In this document: one piece after another, positions 1-4,673 of the stretch
Layout of the letters: the number at the start of each line of letters is the position of its first letter
Position numbering within the stretch: position 1 is the stretch's first letter
Origin: Candidatus Heimdallarchaeota archaeon
Lineage (GTDB): Archaea; Asgardarchaeota; Heimdallarchaeia; Heimdallarchaeales; Heimdallarchaeaceae
Direction of reading: 5' to 3'
DNA: 5,576 nt
NCBI GenBank assembly: GCA_030603505.1
Contig: JAUVXQ010000090.1
Coordinates: forward strand, 1-5,576
Made by a program: the position numbers and the translations under genes
The notes under the pieces: model-generated
Told to the model about the DNA's origin: nothing
The model's input: only the letters and a program-made list of their open reading frames with translations
Databases searched by the model: none

Positions 1-395
1 ATTTTCATTAATTCCTCTTCTGGAAACCCAACACCGTCAGAAAAATAGAACTTGATTCCATTCCATTCAGGAGGTAAATGGCTCCCAGTAATGAAAGCTA
101 TAGCATCCTTTTTTAATTTCCATCCTTTGAACAACGTTTGACCAAAAGCGGTTGTACCAACATAAGTTACATCAACGCCTACTGCAGTAGCACCCGATAT
201 GAATGCATAAGCTAAAGGCATACTAGTTTGTCTTAAATCGCTTCCTACAACTATTTCTTTTCCTTTTAATTCTTTTGTAACATATGTTCCTGCTGCTAAA
301 CCTATTTGATACATAATTTCAGGAGTTAGATCTTTATTGTACAACCCTCTTATATCATAAGCTCGAAAAATATGAGGAGAAATATTATCTGTCAT
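1..395 (-). CDS. Phosphomannomutase/phosphoglucomutase family protein, N-terminal 131 residues (C-terminus beyond window)
   Basis: Alpha-D-phosphohexomutase, which moves a phosphate between C1 and C6 of a hexose through a phosphoserine on the enzyme; such cytosolic enzymes supply activated sugars for glycans. Read by hand on the minus strand, the ATG at 395-393 opens 131 codons that run off the left edge; full members are about 450 residues. Visible motifs are RAYDIRG at residues 11-17, GSDLRQTS at 51-58 and the catalytic serine loop TGSHLPPEWNGIKF at 103-116, with Ser105 the expected phosphoserine. The loop differs from the common TASHNPP form, having Leu where Asn is usual. The metal-binding and sugar-binding domains lie outside the window, so mannose, glucose or glucosamine phosphate cannot be told apart. 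The start is supported by a TATA-like box 21 nt upstream and by the lack of any Shine-Dalgarno sequence, suggesting a leaderless mRNA. It is divergent from the plsY-like gene. Confidence 0.9.
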   Translation of the reverse strand, partial: MTDNISPHIFRAYDIRGLYNKDLTPEIMYQIGLAAGTYVTKELKGKEIVVGSDLRQTSMPLAYAFISGATAVGVDVTYVGTTAFGQTLFKGWKLKKDAIAFITGSHLPPEWNGIKFYFSDGVGFPEEELMK

Positions 396-416
396 CGAAG
401 TATGAAATTTTTTTGT

Positions 417-424
417 AATATAAA
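417..424 (-). promoter_or_regulatory. Box A (TATA) of the phosphomutase gene, leaderless promoter
   Basis: On the minus strand these bases read TTTATATT, a close match to the archaeal box A. Exactly 21 nt separate the box from the ATG at 395, which puts the expected transcription start on or beside the first base of the start codon. The same 8-mer with the same spacing precedes the divergent plsY-like gene. Assignment is by sequence and spacing only. Confidence 0.6.
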
Positions 425-439
425 AGTTTGATTAACTTT
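423..439. repeat. Inverted repeat between divergent promoters, possible operator
   Basis: AAAGTT (423-428) and AACTTT (434-439) are perfect 6-bp inverted arms around a 5-nt spacer. The left arm overlaps the upstream edge of the phosphomutase box A, where TFB or a repressor would contact DNA. A dimeric regulator could bind here and act on either or both divergent genes. Short AT-rich inverted repeats arise by chance, so the regulatory role is an inference. Confidence 0.3.
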
Positions 440-452
440 GCTCTTGCATAAA

Positions 453-460
453 TTTATATT
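453..460 (+). promoter_or_regulatory. Box A (TATA) of the plsY-like gene, leaderless promoter
   Basis: TTTATATT lies 21 nt before the ATG at 482, matching the spacing seen for the phosphomutase and AK6 genes. The box is only 9 nt before the alternative ATG at 470, too close for a transcript from this box to contain that codon. This is the main reason for placing the plsY-like start at 482. Confidence 0.55.
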
Positions 461-481
461 AAAGATATAATGGCTATAATT

Positions 482-1213
482 ATGCATCTCGCTTTGGCTT
501 ATAGTCTAGTATTTTTCGGTTCATATTTGATAGGTTCAGTACCTTTTAGTTGGATTGTGACCAAATTAAAAACAGGTGAAGATTTAAGGAAAATCGGTTC
601 TGGTAATGTTGGTGGGAGGAACGTTTACAGAGCAACAAAATCTAGAAATATAGCTATTTTAGCTGGGATTTTGGATTTAACAAGGTCAGTAACTGCGATA
701 GCTACTTCATATTTCTTATTCAAACATTTCTTTGAACAAGGTGATCCAATCCAATTTTGGCCATATACTGATGTGATACCATCAAGTTTCGCTCTGACAA
801 TAGCTGGATTGGGAGCAGCTTTTGGTCATAATTGGCCTGTTTATCTTCTATCCCACGGTGGACGAGGAATAACTGTGGTTCTTGGATCATTACTTGTTGC
901 AAATCCAATACTAATTGCATTTTGGGTCGTTCTATGGCCAATTATCATCACTATTGTGGGTTATTCTTCTATTGCATATGTTTTAGTCACAGCTCTTGTA
1001 GGAGTTATCGGTCTATTTCTACCAGGAAGTATGATGATGCCTTGGGCTAAGGGTAATCTAGCATTGGCGTGTTTAATGTTTGGAATTGCTCTTATTATGT
1101 TAAGTAGGCAAAGGGACAATTTCAGAAAGATTAGATCAGGAGAAGCAAAAAAAATGAGGATTATTAAAGCACTTAAAGGAAAGAAAAAACTTTCTGATGA
1201 GATACTAAAGTAA
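482..1213 (+). CDS. plsY: PlsY-family membrane glycerol-phosphate acyltransferase-like protein, divergent
   Basis: PlsY transfers an acyl group from acyl-phosphate to glycerol 3-phosphate, the first step of bacterial ester phospholipid synthesis; it is an integral membrane enzyme of about 200 residues. This copy has 243 residues from the ATG at 482 (247 if the ATG at 470 is used), several hydrophobic segments and a basic C-terminal tail. In 243-residue numbering, motif 1 shows GSVPF near 18-22, IGSGN at 38-42 and GGRN at 44-47. Motif 2 is GHNWPV at 115-120 followed by GGRG at 126-129. Motif 3 shows Q210, N213 and E221. The family usually has GATN, GGKG, DxxKG and HRxN at matching places, so Thr to Arg46, Lys to Arg128, Lys to Arg68 and His to Gln210 are unusual. 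An insertion at about 85-102 adds length. Family membership is clear; substrate and activity are uncertain. A PlsY homologue beside archaeal genes suggests old transfer from bacteria. Confidence 0.8.
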   Translation: MHLALAYSLVFFGSYLIGSVPFSWIVTKLKTGEDLRKIGSGNVGGRNVYRATKSRNIAILAGILDLTRSVTAIATSYFLFKHFFEQGDPIQFWPYTDVIPSSFALTIAGLGAAFGHNWPVYLLSHGGRGITVVLGSLLVANPILIAFWVVLWPIIITIVGYSSIAYVLVTALVGVIGLFLPGSMMMPWAKGNLALACLMFGIALIMLSRQRDNFRKIRSGEAKKMRIIKALKGKKKLSDEILK

Positions 1214-1224
1214 AGATATTCTCA

Positions 1225-1244
1225 AATTTAAGAAGTTTTAAATT
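1225..1244. repeat. 7-bp inverted repeat overlapping the AK6 promoter
   Basis: AATTTAA (1225-1231) and TTAAATT (1238-1244) form perfect arms around a 6-nt spacer, starting 11 nt after the plsY-like stop. The right arm is almost the whole box A of the next gene. It may be a regulatory site, a weak hairpin at the end of the plsY-like transcript, or a chance AT-rich symmetry. No long T-run follows, so it is not a convincing terminator. Confidence 0.25.
1237..1244 (+). promoter_or_regulatory. Box A (TATA) of the AK6-like gene, leaderless promoter
   Basis: TTTAAATT sits exactly 21 nt before the ATG at 1266, one base different from the box of the two divergent genes upstream and with identical spacing. 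The purine-rich bases just before it (AAGAAG, 1230-1235) could serve as the TFB recognition element. No Shine-Dalgarno sequence precedes the ATG, consistent with a leaderless mRNA. The gene therefore probably has its own promoter although it follows plsY by only 52 nt. Confidence 0.5.
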
Positions 1245-1265
1245 CTTGTTCCTCAACCCCTTCCA

Positions 1266-1793
1266 ATGAATAAAGCTATAATAATAACAGGTACTCCTGG
1301 AACCGGGAAGACAACCATTTCACAGCTGCTTTCAACTCATGGATACGAAGTTCATGAAGTAGGTAAAATAGTTAAAGAAAAACACCTTTATACTCTGTAT
1401 GATAATGAAATGGAGTGTTACGTGGTAGATGATAATTTGTTGACTCCTGTTCTGGTTGAGCTTATTGAGAATAACAGTTCTCCTGTTCCAATTATTCTTG
1501 ATGGTCATGTTATGATCATACCTTCTGAGTACATTTATCACTGTATTGTGTTCCGATGCTCAATAAAGACTCTAAGAACAAGATTAGAAGAACGTGAGTA
1601 CAAACCTTCTAAAATCGAAGAAAATGTTGAAGCGGAAATTATGGAGGTGATTTTAACTGAAATGTTGGAATCCTATGGAGAAGAAAATGTTTCTGTCGTT
1701 AACACTGACAAAACTGAAGAAAAATCTTGTAATGATGTTTTAAATATTATAAAAGGGAAAAAAGAGAGGAAAGAAGAGGATTCTACCTGTTAA
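1266..1793 (+). CDS. AK6/Fap7-like adenylate kinase family protein
   Basis: Archaeal and eukaryotic AK6 (Fap7/hCINAP) proteins are small P-loop kinases that phosphorylate nucleoside monophosphates and, in studied cases, bind ribosomal protein uS11 during small-subunit maturation. The 175 residues fit the usual length. Visible are the Walker A loop GTPGTGKT at 9-16 with Lys15, VVDDNLL at 53-59, LDGH at 78-81, and the lid region RTRLEEREYKPSKI at 104-117 followed by ENVEAE, the arrangement typical of AK6 rather than long adenylate kinases. The tail from about 163 is rich in Lys and Glu. The start ATG lies 21 nt after a box A, so the mRNA is probably leaderless. The last 11 bp overlap the end of the convergent DUF2073 gene. 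The ribosome role is transferred from the family; this sequence shows only the kinase fold. Confidence 0.9.
   Translation: MNKAIIITGTPGTGKTTISQLLSTHGYEVHEVGKIVKEKHLYTLYDNEMECYVVDDNLLTPVLVELIENNSSPVPIILDGHVMIIPSEYIYHCIVFRCSIKTLRTRLEEREYKPSKIEENVEAEIMEVILTEMLESYGEENVSVVNTDKTEEKSCNDVLNIIKGKKERKEEDSTC
1751..1780 (-). terminator. 30-nt homopurine tract; possible poly-T terminator for the minus-strand transcript
   Basis: Thirty consecutive plus-strand bases are purines. They lie inside the coding end of the AK6-like gene, encoding its Lys/Glu-rich tail from residue 163. Read on the minus strand just past the DUF2073 stop, they form a pyrimidine tract with T-runs of six and four, the type of U-rich sequence that ends many archaeal transcripts. 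The same bases may therefore encode a protein tail on one strand and stop transcription on the other. The terminator role is inferred. Confidence 0.35.
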
Positions 1794-2133
1794 ATTTTAT
1801 AGATAGAATTCCTCTATCGTCTTTAAGTATGGATACTGCATCATTTGGAGCTACGATGGTGAAAGTTCTAGTGTTTGAAGATCGCCCAAAGAGTTTAGTT
1901 CTCTTAAGAGTTTCACCGCTATCGAACGAAACTAAACGTATTCCGTTGAAATCTTTGAAATTTATTTGTTTCATAGTTTTTGCAATAAGGCCCATTTCCT
2001 CTTCTGGTGTTAGGCTTGTTTCTAATACAACGATGCTTCGTTGTATCACTCTAGTAAGTATATAATTTATCTTATCGTGATATGAGAGATCTTGGGTTTC
2101 TGTAGATGGTACAAAATCAACGCTAAAAGACAT
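1783..2133 (-). CDS. DUF2073 family protein, partner of the Era-like GTPase
   Basis: Small cytosolic archaeal protein of unknown function, recognised from the family pattern: a middle segment reading LTPEEEMGLI at about residues 41-50, an N-terminal strand VDFVP, and a C-terminal half (RTFTIVAP) ending in strands near ILSIKF. It has 116 residues from the ATG at 2133-2131. A GTG at 2142-2140 would give 119 residues, but it falls inside a strong Shine-Dalgarno sequence (GAGGTGA, 2145-2139) that ends 5 nt before the ATG, so I prefer the ATG. The GTPase stop codon lies within that same Shine-Dalgarno sequence, so translation of the two is probably coupled. Genes for this family are commonly found beside an Era-like GTPase in archaea, implying a shared task. 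No catalytic residues are apparent. The 3' end overlaps the convergent kinase gene by 11 bp. Confidence 0.85.
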   Translation of the reverse strand: MSFSVDFVPSTETQDLSYHDKINYILTRVIQRSIVVLETSLTPEEEMGLIAKTMKQINFKDFNGIRLVSFDSGETLKRTKLFGRSSNTRTFTIVAPNDAVSILKDDRGILSIKFNR

Positions 2134-2138
2134 GATTT

Positions 2139-2150
2139 TCACCTCACCTT
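2139..2150 (-). promoter_or_regulatory. Tandem Shine-Dalgarno sequence for the DUF2073 gene, inside the GTPase gene end
   Basis: The minus strand reads AAGGTGAGGTGA, two overlapping copies of AGGTGA. The second, GAGGTGA at 2145-2139, is a seven-base match to the anti-Shine-Dalgarno end of archaeal 16S rRNA and is 5 nt from the ATG at 2133. The same bases encode the last residues of the GTPase (K-V-R) and its TGA stop. This decides the downstream start and implies termination-reinitiation coupling. Confidence 0.75.
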
Positions 2151-2756
2151 CCTAGCCAAGCTAGCTATCATATTGTAAAGATCGTATATACCTTCTCCCT
2201 GTAAAGCACTAATTGGAGAAACATGATAATCACTAAAGGCCTCTTTAACTAAACCTGCATCGGAATCAGGTAAGTCGACTTTGTTTGGCACAATTATGAA
2301 TGGTTTATTTTGAGCTTCAAGATTACCAATAATAGTGAAGTTGACCTGGTCAAAAGGATGCTTAGTTGCGTCAACAACAACTAAAGCTACATCAACATGT
2401 TCCAGATATTTTATAGCTTCAACAATCCCCCTTGTAGCTTCTTTTGCCCTTTGAAGAGCCTCATTAGGAGATAATCCGAATTTGATAAAATCTTTTGGAT
2501 TAACAGACGTTGCAACACCAGGCATATCTATAAGAGTAAGATCTAAATTTGTTCCCTCTGCAACAAATTTTACTTTTTCTAACTTTTGAATTTCACGAGT
2601 TTCATGGGGAATTTCACTAACTTCTCCTACTTCTTGGCTAGCCCAATCCATTCCTATCTTGTTTGCAAGAGTTGTTTTCCCAGCATTCACTTCGCCATAA
2701 AAACCTAAATTAATTTTCTTTGTTTTATTTGATTTAAGCCACAGCTTCCAAGACAT
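2139..2756 (-). CDS. Era-like small GTP-binding protein (archaeal, DUF2073-associated)
   Basis: TRAFAC-class small GTPase of 205 residues. All GTP-binding motifs are present: G1 GEVNAGKT at 21-28, a switch I threonine at about 53 (HETRE), G3 DMPG at 77-80, G4 NKVD at 158-161 and G5 SAL at 183-185. The region between G3 and G4 carries an extended helical segment (about 81-122). There is no KH or other RNA-binding domain after the G domain, so it is not a true bacterial Era. A short basic N-terminus (MSWKLWLKSNKTKK) precedes the first strand. I chose the ATG at 2756 because AGGTG at 2767-2763 lies 6 nt upstream; the longer GTG start at 2765 falls within that sequence. The gene is the first of a pair with DUF2073. 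Its cellular role is unknown in this family; the pairing suggests that the DUF2073 protein is a partner or regulator. Confidence 0.9.
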   Translation of the reverse strand: MSWKLWLKSNKTKKINLGFYGEVNAGKTTLANKIGMDWASQEVGEVSEIPHETREIQKLEKVKFVAEGTNLDLTLIDMPGVATSVNPKDFIKFGLSPNEALQRAKEATRGIVEAIKYLEHVDVALVVVDATKHPFDQVNFTIIGNLEAQNKPFIIVPNKVDLPDSDAGLVKEAFSDYHVSPISALQGEGIYDLYNMIASLARKVR

Positions 2757-2891
2757 AACTAACACCTATCATAATATTTCCGCTTCTTAGTAAAAAACGA
2801 CATAATATCCGTACTACACCGAAGTATTACATTTTTGATAAAAATTAATTTTGATTGCTAATAGTGTAAAAGGGTTTAGAAATGTCCCGAT
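2757..2891. other. 135-bp intergenic region with repeated TATA-like elements and a palindrome
   Basis: No gene is visible. On the minus strand CGGATATTATG (2811-2801) is nearly repeated as CGGAAATATTATG (2782-2770), with starts 29-31 bp apart. The upstream copy could be the box A for the GTPase gene, giving a leader of roughly 24 nt. TTTTTATC (2844-2837) is another candidate box. A perfect 12-bp palindrome, AAAATTAATTTT, lies at 2841-2852. A run of six T on the minus strand (2797-2792) may end transcripts from the peptidase gene. Whether the GTPase pair is transcribed separately or by readthrough is unresolved. Confidence 0.4.
2763..2767 (-). promoter_or_regulatory. Shine-Dalgarno sequence for the Era-like GTPase gene
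   Basis: AGGTG on the minus strand ends 6 nt before the ATG at 2756. It contains the GTG (2765-2763) that would be the longer start, so the ATG start is favoured. A Shine-Dalgarno sequence here, unlike at the leaderless genes, implies a 5' leader or readthrough from the peptidase gene upstream. Confidence 0.6.
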
Positions 2892-4043
2892 TTATTTTAA
2901 ACCTAAACATTTCATTTTTTTAGGTGTATTTGATAATCTAATTGAGCCTTCCTTGGTAACTACACAATCATCTTCTAGTCTTATACCAAATTTGTTTTCA
3001 AAATATAAACCTGGTTCAACTGTAACAATTGAATTTTCAAGCAAAGGTTTTGAAGGTAAGTCAGGATAAGCTCTACGTATTCCAATCCCTATATCATGGG
3101 TTTCAATGCCAAGTGAATGCCCAGTTGAATGGATAAAATATTTCTCAGGATCGTATCCAAATTCTTCAAATTTAGCACGAACTGCTGCTTCAACATCAGA
3201 AGAGAGAACACCAGCTTTTATCAGTTTATAAGCTGCTTCTTTAGCTTGATCCACAGCTTCATATGCATTTAGAACTTCTTCCGGGGGATTTGAACCTATC
3301 CAATAAGTATGTGTAATATCACTATTTGACCACTTGTAAGTGACTCCGTAATCAATTAACAAAACTTGATTGGTCTTTATTTTCTTCTCTCCTGGTTCGT
3401 GGTGTGGAATGGCAGCATGAGATCCTGAAGCTACTATTGCATCAAAAGCTACTCCCCCTCTTTTATTACATTCATATTCTATTAAAGCAGCAATTTCTTT
3501 TTCGGTCATCCCTGGGCTTATCTTAGATTCAACTACAGTTTCCATTAATTCTTCAGCTAACCTTGCTGCTTCTTTATGATTCGAAATTTCTTTCTTTGTT
3601 TTTACACTTCGAATATCAAAAATAAGATTCTTAGCTGAAACATATTGCAGTTTTTTATTAAATTTCATTAAAGCTATTTTTGTTCCACTTGCTATTATAT
3701 CTCTGTTCATCATGTCTAAAACATCATCAGTTTCAACAAAGTTTAGAGCTATATTAGCTCCATCTGGGAAACTTTTCATGATTTTTCCAATATTCTCCTT
3801 CATTTCTGAACCTTTTTTATACGCATGAACTTCATATGCTTGGTGATCAATCATCATTGCTTCCATTGCTGAAATTACTACTTGGGAAGAATCTTGCGAT
3901 ATAACTACTAGAGTTGGACTAGAGACATTTTTTTGTAATAAGTATTTACTGTGAATATCGTAAGAATGATGACTAAAAACTACCCATGCATCAATATTAT
4001 GTTTTTTTAGCATTTTTCGAATTCGTTCAATTTTCTCTTTCAT
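2892..4043 (-). CDS. M24B family metallopeptidase, Xaa-Pro dipeptidase/aminopeptidase-like
   Basis: Pita-bread-fold metallopeptidase that, in this family, removes an N-terminal residue or splits a dipeptide before proline using two metal ions in the cytosol. With the ATG at 4043 it has 383 residues: an N-terminal creatinase-like domain (to about 140) and a C-terminal M24 catalytic domain. All five expected metal ligands are seen: D231 in LLIDYG, D242 in SDITHTY, H309 in STGHSLG, E343 in TVEPG and E357 in IRLED. A histidine pair in IPHHEPG (about 214) fits the substrate-site histidine. A longer TTG start at 4064 is possible, but the ATG is preferred; a modest GGAG lies 10 nt upstream of it. 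The gene starts inside the last 17 bp of cofC, so the two are co-transcribed and probably translationally coupled. Aminopeptidase and dipeptidase cannot be separated from sequence, and no F420 role is known. Confidence 0.9.
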   Translation of the reverse strand: MKEKIERIRKMLKKHNIDAWVVFSHHSYDIHSKYLLQKNVSSPTLVVISQDSSQVVISAMEAMMIDHQAYEVHAYKKGSEMKENIGKIMKSFPDGANIALNFVETDDVLDMMNRDIIASGTKIALMKFNKKLQYVSAKNLIFDIRSVKTKKEISNHKEAARLAEELMETVVESKISPGMTEKEIAALIEYECNKRGGVAFDAIVASGSHAAIPHHEPGEKKIKTNQVLLIDYGVTYKWSNSDITHTYWIGSNPPEEVLNAYEAVDQAKEAAYKLIKAGVLSSDVEAAVRAKFEEFGYDPEKYFIHSTGHSLGIETHDIGIGIRRAYPDLPSKPLLENSIVTVEPGLYFENKFGIRLEDDCVVTKEGSIRLSNTPKKMKCLGLK

Positions 4044-4659
4044 TTTTTGTATACTCCATAACAATTTCTTTTAGCCATTGAGGACATAAATCGTCTTGTG
4101 CAATTTCTGTTAAATCTTTTAAAGTATCGATGTCTTTAAATGATTTTTTGTAATTAAATTTGTGATATGGAATTTTATTTGTTTCAAATATTTCTAGGAA
4201 TTTATAGGCTGAATTTTTGCCGAAAACAAATTCTGTTAAACTTCCTTTTACAAATCCTAAAAGACTTGTTCCGTTATCCTGAGAGGGGGCGATAATAACT
4301 TGATGTGCTTCTTGAAGCAAATAAATTGTCTTTTCTAATTCATCTTTTGAAATCAAAGGTAAGTCTGCCATGACCACAAGAACAATATCTTCATCAAGTT
4401 TTTTGGATGCTAGACCCACTGCGTCGTTTAAATCCTCTCCTTCGTCAACAAGTGAGTTATAAGATCCTTTGAATTCTGTATTTTGATTTCTTGTTAACAA
4501 GTAAATATTATTTTGATAATCAATCTTTGAAGATTCTTCAATTATGTGTTGTGTCATCTCAAAAAGTATGTTATCGACAGTAGAATCATCAATATCTTTA
4601 CGAAGTCTTCCTTTTCCTTTGTTTGTTCCTCTATAAGGTATCAGTATTGCTACAGTCAT
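4027..4659 (-). CDS. cofC: 2-phospho-L-lactate guanylyltransferase (CofC)
   Basis: CofC joins 2-phospho-L-lactate (or a related phospho-acid) with GTP to give the activated donor used by CofD in coenzyme F420 synthesis. The 210 residues match the family length and nucleotidyltransferase-like fold. Seen are an N-terminal strand IPYRGTNKGKGRL at 7-19 that corresponds to the nucleotide-binding loop, EDLNDAV at 76-81, the metal-binding MADLPL at 97-102, APSQDNGTSLL at 124-134, and a C-terminal DID at 176-178 in the place of the usual DVDEPEDL motif. The ATG at 4659 lies 14 nt after the cofD stop, preceded by a purine-rich stretch with only weak Shine-Dalgarno character. Its 3' end overlaps the M24 peptidase gene. 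Position directly after cofD makes the assignment firm; the exact acid substrate cannot be read from sequence. Confidence 0.92.
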   Translation of the reverse strand: MTVAILIPYRGTNKGKGRLRKDIDDSTVDNILFEMTQHIIEESSKIDYQNNIYLLTRNQNTEFKGSYNSLVDEGEDLNDAVGLASKKLDEDIVLVVMADLPLISKDELEKTIYLLQEAHQVIIAPSQDNGTSLLGFVKGSLTEFVFGKNSAYKFLEIFETNKIPYHKFNYKKSFKDIDTLKDLTEIAQDDLCPQWLKEIVMEYTKNEREN

Positions 4660-4673
4660 TCTCTTCTCTCATC

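Noticed and set aside
417..460. Interlocked divergent promoters, with each TATA box serving the farther gene
   Set aside because: Both boxes are AT-rich and can be read on either strand (ATATAAA), so crossed use is conceivable. The identical TTTATATT orientation and spacing to the nearer gene is a better explanation.
470..481. ATG at 470 as the start of the plsY-like gene
   Set aside because: It is only 9 nt after the best box A and has no Shine-Dalgarno sequence. The ATG at 482 has the same 21-nt spacing as two neighbouring genes, and gives an N-terminus closer to the usual PlsY length before the GSxPF motif. It remains a possible alternative if another promoter is used.
720..1050. Open frames on both strands within the plsY-like gene (minus 941-720, plus 1050-832)
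   Set aside because: They lie inside a well-supported gene in other frames and show no recognisable motifs or ribosome-binding sites.
1214..1265. Intrinsic terminator after the plsY-like gene
   Set aside because: The inverted repeat there is AT-only in its arms and is not followed by a T-run, and it overlaps the next gene's promoter box.
1829..3069. Open frames on the plus strand opposite the DUF2073 and M24 genes (1829-2065 and 2851-3069)
   Set aside because: Both lie mostly antisense to strongly supported genes and have no family signature.
4062..4064. TTG at 4064 as the start of the M24 peptidase
   Set aside because: The ATG seven codons later begins the expected amphipathic N-terminus (KEKIERIRKML) and needs no rare start codon.
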